Shown: positions 34,602 through 45,452, numbered from the stretch's first letter. The stretch: DNA of 64,000 bases from Adenophora triphylla var. japonica (GCA_022495995.1 JAFEMH010005417.1:62001-126000), one strand, 5' to 3'. Translations and numbers: made by a program. The notes: a model not told the origin generated them from the sequence alone.

Positions 34602-35138
34602 TAGAGCTGTCAATTCGAGAATACGCGATGGGACGGGATGGAACTACGAAATCTTGCAATTTTATGGGACGGGATGGGACGTCCCGAATTCTTTGTGGGA
34701 TAGAAACTCCTCATCCCGTCCCATCCCACCTCGGGACACGGGACAATACGGGATAATGCGGTTCAAGAAGATGCTAATATTATAAAACTAAAATCTAACT
34801 GATATGATGCCAAAAATACTAAATTGAAAACATAAGATTAATTTTTTGCAATTCAACAAGATAAAAACTTGTTAAATTCATAAAATAGCTTAATCAACAC
34901 AAAAAATCAATCAATAGTTGAAAAAAAAACTAAGAATTAAGTGCTGAAATACCTTTGAGGTTAAAAAAAATTATAATTATAATGAAAATTATAAAAATGT
35001 GGGACGTCTCGTCCCAACTTGTCCCGCGTCCCAAACGGGATGTCCCAAATAGACCGGATTTTATACGGGATTGGAATATACTATCTCACCCGTCTCATTC
35101 GTATGGCGGGATGGGACGATCCCAAATTGACGGCTCTA
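34602..35138. mobile_element. hAT-like MITE with 8-bp target duplication
   Basis: Terminal inverted repeats TAGAGCTGTCAATT (left) and AATTGACGGCTCTA (right), one mismatch in 14. Flanks TTCAGCAT (34594-34601) and TTCAGCAA (35139-35146) match in 7 of 8 bases, the hAT-type duplication length. TAGAGCTGTCAA is a common start of plant hAT elements. Subterminal regions are rich in GGGACGGGATGG direct and inverted motifs, typical transposase-binding clusters. No transposase is encoded. Confidence 0.85.
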
Positions 35139-35937
35139 TTCAGCAACCATCTTTTCAAGGGTATTGTTTCGCTCCCGGAACATGTTGGTCACACTCTCAA
35201 CCTCTGCTGTCAATCTGGTTTTCTCCTGGATCAACAAAGTTGCCTGCTCCTCCAGTTTGTATTTATCTTGGCCCATGAAGTGACCTGTTCTTGGAGGGGA
35301 ACCAAATGTTCACGAGAAACCTTCAATTCTTGGAAAGCTTGATCCCTCTTTAGGTCTGAGACATCCACAGCAATCTGAGCCACTTCACATCAACCTTCCA
35401 GGACGCATAGCTTCTTCTTAAGTTCTCCACCTCCTGTACTTTCTACCCCAGATCATCTTGGATAATTTTCTCCCTCTCCAAAGCACCTCTCCATCGCACT
35501 TGGCATGCTTGACCATCATAGTATATTGTAAAAAGAACCAAGTTAAAATCAAGTTTTGTTCTAAGGAAGAAGTGCTGGGAAATGAAATAATCAATACCTC
35601 AGCAGTAATGAGACCATAACGGTCATTATAATGCTCCAAATTCAACCCAGAGTGGCAAAAGTGTTAAGAAGGTCGCGGTCAGCAGCTCGGTGGATCACAG
35701 CTGGACCAAGACCCAGCTCTGAGTATTAGCGAGATAAAGAGTTAACTCTCCCTTAGAGGTCAAACATTGCTCAACGAGTCAACCAAGGAATCCATGGCCT
35801 CAGCATCCTTGGCCCTAAAAATATTTATAAGGGGAGGGATAGAAACAGACCCAATCGGCCCGGCAGACGAACTGGCAGCAACAACTCTTTTGGCTGCCGC
35901 ATCAACCTCCTCCGCACTTTGGTCGTCATGACCCATC

Positions 35938-36500
35938 TGTTGGGATGTGGAGTCAAAACCACGGATAAAGAAATCAAGAAGAAAATCGCCGAGGAGTGAC
36001 TGTCGAGCTGGGCGACCGCCCAAGGTGGTGATGGACGACCGCCCAGCTGCACAGAAGGTTGGGCTCGGGGAATTTCCTACTTGGGCGACCGCCCATGGCG
36101 TGGTGGGCGACCGCCCACGTGACGAGGAGGATATTTCTGCAGCTGATTGGTTTCCTATTTGGACAAGATCTCCTCCTACATTGGTGATTCCTTTTGGTAG
36201 TAATATTTGGAAGGACTTGTGAAGAAAGAAAATTACTTTCTTGAGTAGGAATCCTTTTATTACTAGGATTTGATTTATTGTTCCCTATAAATACATGTGA
36301 TAGCCTAGAAACAAATTATAACATCTGAAAATATTAGAGAGAATATTTTGGCTTGGTAGCGCCCCCCGGACGTAGTTGTTGTTGCAACGAACCGGGTTAA
36401 CAATTCTTGTGTGTTCCTTTGTGTGTGATTTACTTTTCGTGTGTGTTGCTCTAATTATTACTCTAAGCTTGGGCCGTTCCGCTGCGTGATTTTCACAACA
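35938..36500 (+). repeat. Element D left LTR (563 bp)
   Basis: Contains four copies of a near-palindrome TGGGCGACCGCCCA (arms TGGGCG/CGCCCA) between about 36007 and 36117, the third and fourth within 'gggcgaccgcccatggcgtggtgggcg'. CCCTATAAATAC near 36280 is a good TATA box for the element's promoter. Confidence 0.93.
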
Positions 36501-36502
36501 AC

Positions 36503-36515
36503 TGGTATCAGAGCC
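36503..36515 (+). promoter_or_regulatory. Element D primer-binding site
   Basis: TGGTATCAGAGCC, complementary to the 3' end of initiator methionine tRNA, the usual primer of plant Ty1/copia elements; two bases after the LTR end. Confidence 0.92.
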
Positions 36516-36555
36516 TTTTGGTTTTGTCGAATCATTGGTTGGCTGGTCTTTTGCT

Positions 36556-38046
36556 ATGGATTTCTTGGAAGCTTTGGAGGATGGTAATAAGGTGTTGATC
36601 GAAAAGTTTGATGGGACGGATTTCAATTTTTGGAAGACACAAATCGAGGATGTTCTGTGGAACAAGGATTTGTATCTACCATTAAAAGAAAAGCCGGCGG
36701 ACATAGAGGAAGCAAAATTCGAAATCTTGGATCGGAAAGCGTTAGGGCTTGTTAGGAAAACGTTGACCAAGGATGTGGCGAAGAATGTTTTGGAGGCGAA
36801 GACTACCATGGAGATGTTAGAGATGTTGGCGAGCATGTATGAGGCACCATCGTCGGCGAATAAAGCTCATCTAATGAGGAAGCTGTTGAACATAAGGATG
36901 GTGGAGGGCATGTCGGCAACAAAGCATATAAGTGAATTCAAATCTACTGCGACCCAACTGTCTTCCATGGCTGTTACTCTTGATGACGAGGTACTAGCGT
37001 TAATATTACTTTATTCTTTGCCGGAAAGTTGGGATACGACTGCGATAGCAGTTAACGTTTCAACAGGAAAAGTGAAGTTGAAGTTTTCGGATGTCGTTGA
37101 TGTGATTCTTGGCGAAGAAATTCGTAGGAAGAGCAAGAGTGGGACATCAGGGCTAGCACTAAATGTCGGTGAAAAGAGTAAGGGTGGCAAGAAGGTGATT
37201 ACTTGCTATGATTGTGGGGAGAAGGGGCACTTTAGGAGAAGTTGTCCGAAACGGTCAGGCAGAGCGAAGGAATTGAATGTTGCTGAGGAGATAGCGGATG
37301 CATTAATCTTAGGTGGGAGCAGTTCAACAGATTCGTGGGTTTTGGATTCGGGCTCGACGTTTCATTCATGCACCAGTGCAGAAAGAATGGAGCAGTACGT
37401 TCCGGGTGATTTTGGGGTTGTTCGTTTGGGAAACAATAATCCTGTCAAGGTCATTGGAAAGGGGGTTGTTCGGGTCAAAGCAACGGATGGGACTGTTTTG
37501 CGGCTATGTGATGTGCGACATATTTCGGATTTAAAGAGGAACTTGATTTCCATAAGGCAACTTGATAAGGAGGGTTGTGTGGTGACCTTCGGTTGTGGGA
37601 CATGGAAGGTAAACCGCGGAGCTAGCTTGGTGGCTCGTGGTGGCGTGGAAAATATGTTGTATACCACATGCAACATGAGTCGTTGGGGGAAACGAGGGCG
37701 CATCCCAATGATGAATGGTGGTGGCCGAGATCGCCATGGTGGGAGAAATTTCACGAAACTGTATGTTGGTAGAAAATTGGGTGATGAAGTCGGCCGACGC
37801 GGAGCCAATTTGGCCAACATGGGAGCGGGATCTAGAACGGTGATGCGATGGGTTGCAAAGAACACACAAAGGTTCCAAGCTTGTGATTGTGTGGGGCACG
37901 TGGATTCACGCTGTTCAGGATCGATAGTTAGCAAGCAAGTGAGCGGGGATGTGCAGGGAGGATCATTCGGAATGAAGACTCGGAGCATGGTAGAACCGAC
38001 AGTTATGTTGAAGCGTAGCTCAGTTTCAACTCACTTGGATAACTAG
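36556..38046 (+). CDS. Gag-protease of element D (intact, 496 aa)
   Basis: Structural polyprotein of a copia-type element. Start chosen at ATG 36556 (MDFLEALEDGNKV), the first ATG of the frame. Residues ~10-185 are the Gag core of the UBN2/copia type (FDGTDFNFWKTQIEDVLWNKDLY, ALGLVRKTLTKDVAKNV, LYSLPESWDT). A CCHC zinc knuckle follows (C217, C220, H225, C230: CYDCGEKGHFRRSC), binding RNA in the particle. The protease active site is WVLDSGSTFHSC (D264-S-G). A shortened GAG-pre-integrase-like stretch (to ~370) is followed by an ~125-residue Gly/Arg-rich tail that I do not recognise, where integrase and RT would normally be. The frame is uninterrupted, so the protein may be made and might help packaging while RT and integrase come from other copia elements. 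Confidence 0.9.
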   Translation: MDFLEALEDGNKVLIEKFDGTDFNFWKTQIEDVLWNKDLYLPLKEKPADIEEAKFEILDRKALGLVRKTLTKDVAKNVLEAKTTMEMLEMLASMYEAPSSANKAHLMRKLLNIRMVEGMSATKHISEFKSTATQLSSMAVTLDDEVLALILLYSLPESWDTTAIAVNVSTGKVKLKFSDVVDVILGEEIRRKSKSGTSGLALNVGEKSKGGKKVITCYDCGEKGHFRRSCPKRSGRAKELNVAEEIADALILGGSSSTDSWVLDSGSTFHSCTSAERMEQYVPGDFGVVRLGNNNPVKVIGKGVVRVKATDGTVLRLCDVRHISDLKRNLISIRQLDKEGCVVTFGCGTWKVNRGASLVARGGVENMLYTTCNMSRWGKRGRIPMMNGGGRDRHGGRNFTKLYVGRKLGDEVGRRGANLANMGAGSRTVMRWVAKNTQRFQACDCVGHVDSRCSGSIVSKQVSGDVQGGSFGMKTRSMVEPTVMLKRSSVSTHLDN

Positions 38047-38141
38047 ACAAGAGGCCGGGCGCTACCAACGCAATAGCTGGCCACTGAAATTTGTTTCAAA
38101 AAGGAGAGGTATCATGGATGGTTTGTCTCCAGGTGGGAGAT

Positions 38142-38702
38142 TGTTGGGATGTGGAGTCAAAACCACGGATAAAGAAATCAAGAAGAAAATTGCCGAGGAG
38201 TGACTGTCGAGCTGGGCGACCGCCCAAGGTGGTGATGGGCGACCGCCCAGTTGCACAGAAGGTTGGGCTCGGGGAATTTCCTACTTGGGCGACCGCCCAT
38301 GGCGTGGTGGGCGACCGCTCACGTGACGAGGAGGGTATTTCTGCAGCTGATTGGTTTCCTATTTGGACAAGATCTCCTCCTACATTGGTGATTCCTTTTG
38401 GTAGTAATATTTGGAAGGACTTTTGAAGAAAGAAGATTACTTTCTTGAGTAGGAATCCTTTTATTACTAGGATTTGATTTATTGTTCCCTATAAATACAT
38501 GTGATAGCCTAGAAACAAATTATATCATCTGAAAATATTAGAGAGAATATTTTGGCTTGGTAGCGCCCCGGACGTAGTTGTTATTGCAACGAACCGGGTT
38601 AACAATTCTTGTGTGTTCCTTTGTGTGTGATTTACTTTTCGTGTGTGTTGCTCTAATTATTACTCTAAGCTTGGGTCGTTCCGCTGCGTGATTTTCACAA
38701 CA
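38142..38702 (+). repeat. Element D right LTR (561 bp)
   Basis: About 98% identical to the left LTR, with the same four palindromic GC motifs (one changed to GACCGCTCA) and TATA box. Confidence 0.93.
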
Positions 38703-40119
38703 CCATCTTCCTGTTCGGGTTCACGGTTAGGGCGTCATGATATTATCTTTCCCCTCGAGCTCCAGGTCCACTACCTGTTCAGTATACATAGCTCCAAGTG
38801 GAGGCTCGACGTGGGAGTCAGCTCCAGCTCGTTGAGAGCAGCTCGACCTTCACTCCATCCAACACTGTGGGTGCCAACACATTATTCGACACTTTAGTCA
38901 GGGTTATAACCTTTTATTGGCTGGACAGGCATAGACCCATCTATTACGACCATCCCTACTCCTTGTTTTTGGGAGCAGGTTGTTCCAAGCAGAGGCCTTT
39001 CTTTCTATACTAGCCCAGGCATATGCACGGCCATGCTCCTTCCTACTTTTCTTTCAATCACCTAGGTTGATTATGCGTTTCATTTTGGCTTCTTGGTCAA
39101 GCGTCAGAACTACACAAGCAAAATCAGAAAGATGGATAAATATTGACGACCAAAAAGAAAGACAAGAAATAACAATCACAGAAAGTTACTTAACCGTAAA
39201 AGTGGTCCAACCTCTTGCAATGCCTTGGTACTCTTTTGCAAAATGGGAACAGCTTTTCAAACCTCTCCCCCTCATGGATCACCCAATCAGGGTACACAAG
39301 ACTTCTAATTATTGGAACCAAGGGAGTAACTCCAACCTCGTTGCCCATCATCATCCCAGTTTGGATGTAATAGTCCTTGCTCGATCCCAATGTCTCGTAG
39401 TTAACCGTGCTCCTTCGGGCCACAACAGTCTATATCCTAACCAAGGTTTCATTCCACTCAGGGACCAAGTAATCTTCCTTTTTCATAGCCTCCAAAGTCT
39501 CGGCGACAAAAAAAATTTCTCCCCACCTGGATCAAATGACTATTCCAACCCGCACATTTGTTCGGCAAGTTGATGAAGAGTGTGGGCGCCTTAGACTTGG
39601 AAGGAGTACTTATCCCCCAGGTCGTCTCATTAACCATAACCTTAAAAACCTTTTAAAAACGTCCAAACCTGGCTCATATCTGACAAACCTGCACACCATG
39701 GCAAAGGCGACTAGAACCCTAACTGTGTTGTCTCCCAACTACATAAGGACAACGACCATACACTCCAGAAATTTGTTGATGAAAGGATCCAGAGGAAATC
39801 TAAACCCAACCTCAAATTGTCCATAGTAGAAAGCCACCTTACACAATTTTAGCGTCTAAAGAATCCAGTCTCAGCTTTCATTGCCTATCAGAGAAATTGG
39901 TCAACTAATAATCCTCCCTTGACACTTCGAAATGATCGTGAAGGATCTGGAGTCGTGACTCGCTAGATCGCCTATCGACCTTCGGCATGGGGGACACATA
40001 TCCCCTCTTACCTTGACCAAGCACAATTGTCGAGCTAGAGTGGTCCACTATTCTTCCTGAATTTGTAGTCGATGCCTTGTTTTGATCGACCTCATGAACT
40101 TGTTCGTTATCTGCCATAT

Positions 40120-40557
40120 CTATAGAAGACAAAGAAACAGGGAATAAGTCCTAGAATAAGAAGACGAACTACATGAGTGTGACATAGATTCCCCTTCAAA
40201 AGGAATTTTCTTTGTCGGAAGTGGGGGTTTGTTGGTTTTGACATAAAAAGTAATAAAATAACCTATCAGTTTGTCAAACCTACGAAAGCGGATTATATTG
40301 GAGCTATCCACAGGTAAGGTTTCTTGGTCCTATCCAACCGGAAAATCAATCTCACCAACAAAAAGGCCCCCACCTTGTAAGAATTAAGGAGCACTCTTCT
40401 AAATATAACTCTCTCCAAGGGTGGTGCACACGTTTAAGAACCCTAAGATTCAAACAACTATAGAAATATTTTGCCCCCATCTCAAAACCCAAAACCCTAG
40501 CCATAGCAGCCATACAAAAACATGAAATTAAACTACATAGAAGAAGAATCAAATTAC
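40120..40557 (-). other. Predicted 5'UTR intron of the antisense gene remnant
   Basis: On the minus strand a donor CAG|GTAATT (40558/40557) and an acceptor TTCTATAG (40120) lie on either side of a T-rich stretch, two bases before the ATG at 40117. An intron in the 5'UTR just before the start codon is common in plant genes. Transcription has not been shown. Confidence 0.45.
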
Positions 40558-40727
40558 CTGGTTTAATTAGAGTTGAGATTAAGCGGGATAAGACACGGAT
40601 ATAATGATTTTAAGCACCGGAGAAGATAATCACCGAAGATCTAGTTCAGCCGGAAATTTGGGGATTCAAATATATCTCTCTCAAAATACTCTGGGTTTGT
40701 AAAGTTTGGGAATGATTCACACTCCTT

Positions 40728-40735
40728 CTTTTATA
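40728..40735 (-). promoter_or_regulatory. TATA box of the antisense gene remnant
   Basis: TATAAAAG on the minus strand, followed about 30 bp downstream by a plausible start region and then by the predicted leader exon and intron. Upstream on that strand is moderate-complexity sequence. Confidence 0.5.
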
Positions 40736-40739
40736 CCCC

Positions 40740-41530
40740 CTTGCTTTAATTGCCTGAAGTGAAACAGTTTGTGAAAAAGGGTCCAAAAACATCAATAATG
40801 TCCTGAATTGAATGCAAGCGGCAGTTTCGAGAAGAATATCTAATCATCGATACGTGTGTCAATAAATATGCGGAAATGACGAAACATTGTTGACAACTCA
40901 TTAAAATCATATCGAAGTTGAGCAACGAGCTCCGACCTAAATCATGTGACAAGTTGAGTAAGATAGCTCCGACCTACACCTCTTAAAATGCATCTTAACT
41001 TCCTACTCGACAAGTCGAGTTAGAAAATTGGGAATCACTGAACAGAATAAAAAAAACGGACTAGGCCCAGCATGTCTAACCCAAAATACATGCTAATATA
41101 CAAGCCCAATAGGCCCAAAGTGCCCATCTCCACATCTCACCGAATGGACAACAATCTGCCCACTAGGTCGACCTATGACCTGATCTGACCTAACAAGATC
41201 TCGACCTAACTTGGTCTGAAAAAACGACCAGACTCTTCTGCACCTCTGCCTTCCTAAGGTATGAATTCATGTCGACCTCATTCACATGAGCGACCTCGAC
41301 CAAGCCAACTAGCGTCGCACACGTTGATGACTCCTACAATACAATATAGGAGTAGATTAGACTAAATCTCTATATTCCCGCCAGGTTTACTCTCAATACA
41401 CAAATACTTATCCTCACACTAGAGGGTTTTAGCTGGAGACCCTTTCCCCCGACTATCGTTTATTTGTGATTTCAGGGGTAAGCGTTACAATACATCCTAA
41501 CGATATACTAAGGCAGATTAGGAACATCAT
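40740..41530. other. Unassigned, possibly right LTR region of the gypsy remnant
   Basis: No gene is seen. Repeated 'gagc..gctccgacctaa' and 'tcgacct' motifs occur at 40910-41260. The segment around 41375-41500 (ending GGTAAGCGTTACA) looks like the end of an LTR but has no partner in the window. Confidence 0.35.
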
Positions 41531-42291
41531 CAAAGATATATTTTTTTCTTAAGAAAGTGGGCAATTGCTATGGATTTATTTTAATAGAAAAAGTCACATT
41601 CATAGAGAATGAAGAAGTATTAAAAACTCATATCTAAGAAAAATTATAAAATTTTCATCATAGATACAACAACGAAAACAAAACTTTGCTAGTTTAGTAA
41701 TAAAAGAAAAAAATGAAATAACTTAACTTTAACATAAAAATATGATGTCGAGATAGAAAGGGTTAAATATAGAGTTTTCAGTGTTTGAAGATGGAAATCA
41801 AATGGAGTGAGGGATCATTAAACTTGAATATAGGAAGTAAAATTTTCAAAATAGATTTTAAATTTAAAACAAAAAATTAACCTCTAGGGTTGTTTTTTTA
41901 TTTTTTTATTTAAGGGTTGAAATTTTTTAGGTACTTGTAAATTGGTTAAATTGAATAATTAAAAATAATAATTAGAAATAGTGTAGATGCAAGGGGGACA
42001 ATAATTAACAAACATGTAAACATTTAAAACTGCTTAATTATAGTTTATGAAATTAACTTTTACTTGGGACACGTAAATCTTAAATTGAGTAACTAAAAAT
42101 AAATAAATTGGGAGATGAAATGGTACGAGGATAACAATTAATGTGGATGATGAATAAATATTTTACGCTAATTAATATAGATAAATAAATAGTTGAATCA
42201 ATTAATGATTAAACAAGAATTTAAGGCGAGAATTATTTTTGCCAGAACCTGTCATGTGTCCTGTGTAATGATGTCAGTAATTGTTGTTTAT
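41531..42291. other. AT-rich spacer
   Basis: No gene recognised; long AT-rich DNA with many short A and T runs. Confidence 0.4.
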
Positions 42292-42293
42292 TA

Positions 42294-42570
42294 CTTCCTC
42301 CGTTTCATTTCAAGCTTTACTTTTTGTCAAAATAGATATCCCGTTAAAAGTTTTACCTTTTCTAAAATGACAAAGAATTTTTACTATTCCACCCACTAAT
42401 TCTCTCTCCTATTTCACTATTATACTCACAACACTTTTCAAATTTACTATTTCCTCCACTCATTCTATCTCCTATTTTCAAATTACACTCACAACATTTT
42501 TTCTTCCCACCTATTTCCTTAATTTGCGTGATTTGGAAAAAATGTGAACCTTGGGCCGGGACGGAGGGAG
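42294..42570. mobile_element. Stowaway-like MITE
   Basis: Starts CTTCCTCCGTTTC and ends GGACGGAGGGAG, flanked by TA on each side (42292-42293 and 42571-42572), as for Tc1/mariner-type MITEs with CTCCCTCCG termini. About 277 bp, no coding. Its interior (ACTCATTCTATCTCCTATTT, TACACTCACAACA) matches the MITE at 62862-63141. Confidence 0.75.
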
Positions 42571-42577
42571 TATTATA

Positions 42578-42830
42578 CTCCCTCCGCCCCACACCAAGGT
42601 TCCTTGGTGTGAATTTCACATTTTTTAAGAAATTTTTTGAAAGTGGGTAGAAAATTAGGGGAGAGAGAATGTAAAAGTTAAATGTGGGGTAGGCAATAGT
42701 AGTTAATAATTGTTTTTTTTTAAAAAAATATGTAGAAGATTAGAGGGGAAAGAATGTAAAAGTTAAAAACATTTAATATGAGAGATAATGAGTGAGAGGA
42801 ATAGTAAGTTAATAATTGATTTTTTTTTAT
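42578..42830. mobile_element. Second Stowaway-like MITE, truncated
   Basis: Begins CTCCCTCCGCCCCAC after TA, only six bases beyond the first MITE and in head-to-head orientation with its right end. Contains the palindrome CACCAAGGTTCCTTGGTG and the duplicated segment 'agagaatgtaaaagttaaa'. No right terminus is found. Confidence 0.55.
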
Positions 42831-42842
42831 ATAAATATGATA

Positions 42843-44290
42843 ACTTTATAGAGTTGGTCTTATAAAAAACTAGTTTTTTCTTAAGATAAGGAAAAACGTG
42901 TTTTTCAAAGCGCTGTTCAAAATAAACGGTGACAATTTTGTAATTACTGGCAACCATGTTCAAAATAAACGGTGGCATTTTTGTAATTATTGGCAACCAT
43001 GATAAATGTCAGTGTTAATATTACAAATGACCAGTGATTTCATACTGGCATTTTATAAACATGAAACTGGCACTTTTCTCAAGTGCTAGTGTTAATGTTA
43101 AAAATTGCCAGTGAGTACACTGGCACTTTTTTACATTGATACTGGCAGTTATTAAAAGTGCCAGTGGTAGTGTTAATAATTGCCAGCCATTACACTGGCA
43201 CTTTTTAACATTAATACTGGCACTTATAAAAGTTCCCGTTGTAGTATCAATAAGTGCCAGTGTACATGTGCTGGCACTTTTTTACACCAAACACTGATAC
43301 TCTTTTTGCTGGCACTCATAAATGGATGCACTGGCACTTCAAAAAATATGAACTGACATTCCAAAACACATGCACTAGTACTCTTTTTGGCTGGCACTCA
43401 AAAACATGCACTGGCACTCAAAATACATAAACTGGCACTCAAAACCACTAGCACTGGCATTAGTTTACACTAGCACTGGCACATCAAATCCCTAGCACTG
43501 GCACATCATATCCCCACAACAAATTCCCAAACTGGTAATCAAATATGTAGAAACTGGTAATCAAATTTGTAGAAACTGGCACAACGCCTTTTCAAACACA
43601 CAAATTCAAATCAAACAAAATAAGTTCTAATTTAAGAAGCTCTGTTTCAATCAATAATACCAAACCAAAAAACCATGGATGGACAGACCTCCCAATTTAT
43701 TACTATTTCCACAAACCCATCTTTAATTCGTCCTAATATTCACGTCAATTGTCGCCGGTGGGACTCCAATGCCGAGAATTTTTGAACAATTTTCGAAAAT
43801 TCGGTTTTGGGGGTCGAACAATGGTTTAGGGCGATGGAGATTGAGGGAGAAGGAAAGGGACGCCGGCGAACTGGTTTTGGGGGAGACAGGGGCTAGGTCG
43901 TTGGCGATTCAGTTTAGAGAGGAAGGATTGGTTGTTTGGGTGGAGATGGATAGAGCGGTGATGGAGATTGAGGGAGGTAGAAATTGGGTTGTTGTTTGGT
44001 TGGAGATGACTGGGGTAGTGGTTGTAATTGGCGAGAGAGAGAATTGGAGTTAGGTCGCCATTGGTGAGTTAGAGAGAGAGCTGGGGTGAGGAAGATGATT
44101 TCGGAGAGAGAAATGGGTTGTTTACGTCTAGAGAGAGAGATGAGAGAGAGAGAGAGCTGAGCGTTGAGCGTTGTGTGTGTTCTGTGTGTTGTTGTGAGAG
44201 TAAGAGATAGAGACGAGGGGTTTAAAAACACGTTTTTTTGTAAGCTTAAAAAAATGCATTTTTTATAAGTTTTTTGCAACTTTATAAGGG
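42843..44290. mobile_element. Terminal-inverted-repeat element with CTGGCAC clusters (superfamily uncertain)
   Basis: The left edge (42843-42910) and the right edge (44220-44290) match as imperfect inverted repeats of about 65-70 bp, including AAAAACGTGTTTTT(C/A)AAA. The left third (43005-43570) holds more than twenty copies of CTGGCAC or its reverse GTGCCAG, a subterminal-repeat pattern. The interior to the right is GA-rich with short open frames (43769-44053) that start in 'gtcgccggt' but have no recognisable domain. Such structure is known from CACTA- and Mutator-type non-autonomous elements. The exact ends and target duplication are unresolved. Confidence 0.5.
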
Positions 44291-44881
44291 TATAATGAAT
44301 GATTTTTTGTAAATATATTAAATCATAAAGGTATAAATATATTCAAAACTTGCCAAAGTCCGCTATTAAACGGAATGTGGCGGGCTGAAAATACGTCATC
44401 TCAATCCAACTCACCTTGGATTGATGAGCTAGCTGGGCCATGCGGGCCAATCAAAAAAATGAAATTTGATTCTGAATTTGTTTATAAATTGATACAAAAA
44501 ATCATAATGTTCAAACAAACAAAAAAGAAATTCATCTCCCCAAAAGAAAAGAAAAGACACATAATCATAATTCATGCTTAAGTTTCTCATTGCGTCATCC
44601 CTCTGTACATGATATCCAAAATCAAAGTCAAAAAAAGGCGCGAAAATAGCAGGATTAACAAGAACCCTATTTTAAATAAGCATTTCTTTTTCTAATTTAC
44701 TTGTACGTCGAAGAGAAAGAAACGGAGAGAGATACCTGTGTTTGTGTATCGGAGACCGTAAAGGCGGCAATAAATTAGTGGCGGTGTAGTGCACTGACGG
44801 CAATAAAAATTGCGACGAGGGCATCGACGTCTATTTAGTGTTTTTTCGTTTCTGTTATCTATTTCTTTGTTCTCCTCGAGT
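44291..44881. other. Host spacer left of element E
   Basis: No gene recognised. A purine-rich part at 44700-44760 and short open frames have no recognisable motifs. It is the original neighbour of 59052 before element E inserted. Confidence 0.4.
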
Positions 44882-45362
44882 TGTTGTATATGACTCAGAT
44901 TCTGGGTAAGAAATCAGTAGGTTAGGCACACCAAAAAATGTTATCTTTAAAGTATTTATTTTGTCCCACTATGGTGTAATGGTTCTCAACGAATTTCACC
45001 TCCAGAATACAAAACCTACGCACTCTTATTCAAAGGTACACTCCCTTGATTAACTATGGAACAATAATCGAAGCTTTAACTGTTTAACTCGAAGGACAGA
45101 ATTGATAAGAAAAAAGACTCGGGAATTAGTTGTTTCGGTGAGTATTTTCGAAAGAGGCCAACCCAATTTATAGGGTTCGTGTTGTTGTCTTGAAAAGACA
45201 CAACAAATCCAAACTGGTGTGCCTCTACGAACAGTCATACTCTTAGCAAATGCCCATTCGAAAAGTCACACCCCGAAACGTTTAAATAGATACACTCCCT
45301 CTCACCTAAATCAGTCTTATCGAATTCAGACTAATTAATATTTAATTAATTTCTTTCTTTCT

Positions 45363-45452
<90 letters not shown>

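Larger units (their letters stand above)
35938..38702 (+). mobile_element. Element D: complete copia-type non-autonomous retrotransposon, Gag-protease only (TR-GAG-like)
   Basis: LTRs 35938-36500 and 38142-38702 start TGTTGGGATG and end TTCACAACA. The target duplication CCATC is at 35933-35937 and 38703-38707. The primer site TGGTATCAGAGCC is at 36503-36515 and the purine tract AGGTGGGAGA at 38131-38140. The only gene is an intact Gag-protease frame; there is no integrase, RT or RNase H. I count about 11 differences between the LTRs (about 98% identity), so insertion is fairly recent. Confidence 0.93.
34100..40117 (-). pseudogene. Long antisense gene remnant (gypsy-associated, Transposase_28-like), split by element D and a MITE
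   Basis: A minus-strand gene-like region opposite to the protease remnant. The ATG at 40117 follows a splice-acceptor-like TTCTATAG. The first 70 codons are polar (Asp/Ser/Arg-rich). Further down (39900-39050) are scattered pieces such as APTLFINLPNKCAGWNSH, a charged segment after element D, and Glu/Lys-rich coiled-coil-like stretches (35400-35150: FQELKVSREHLVPLQEQVTSW). This layout, polar start then conserved core then coiled coil, resembles the 'putative gypsy type transposon' family (PF04195). Stops and shifts are frequent. Element D (35938-38702) and a hAT-like MITE (34602-35138) interrupt it. The family label is a guess; the antisense gene-like signals are seen directly. Confidence 0.45.

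Noticed and set aside
37362..37988. 208-codon minus-strand open frame inside element D
   Set aside because: It is opposite to the intact Gag-protease frame, is Pro/Ser/Thr-rich, and has no promoter or splice signals; probably a codon-bias shadow, though antisense ORFs elsewhere made me look twice.
44375..44581. Possible small gene with a Lys-rich end
   Set aside because: No start context, no homology that I recognise, and AT-rich DNA around it; frame length is expected by chance.
45367..45449. Long (AT)n tract as an origin or centromeric signal
   Set aside because: It is a microsatellite inside an LTR, present also in the partner LTR (58726-58782); no evidence for another role.
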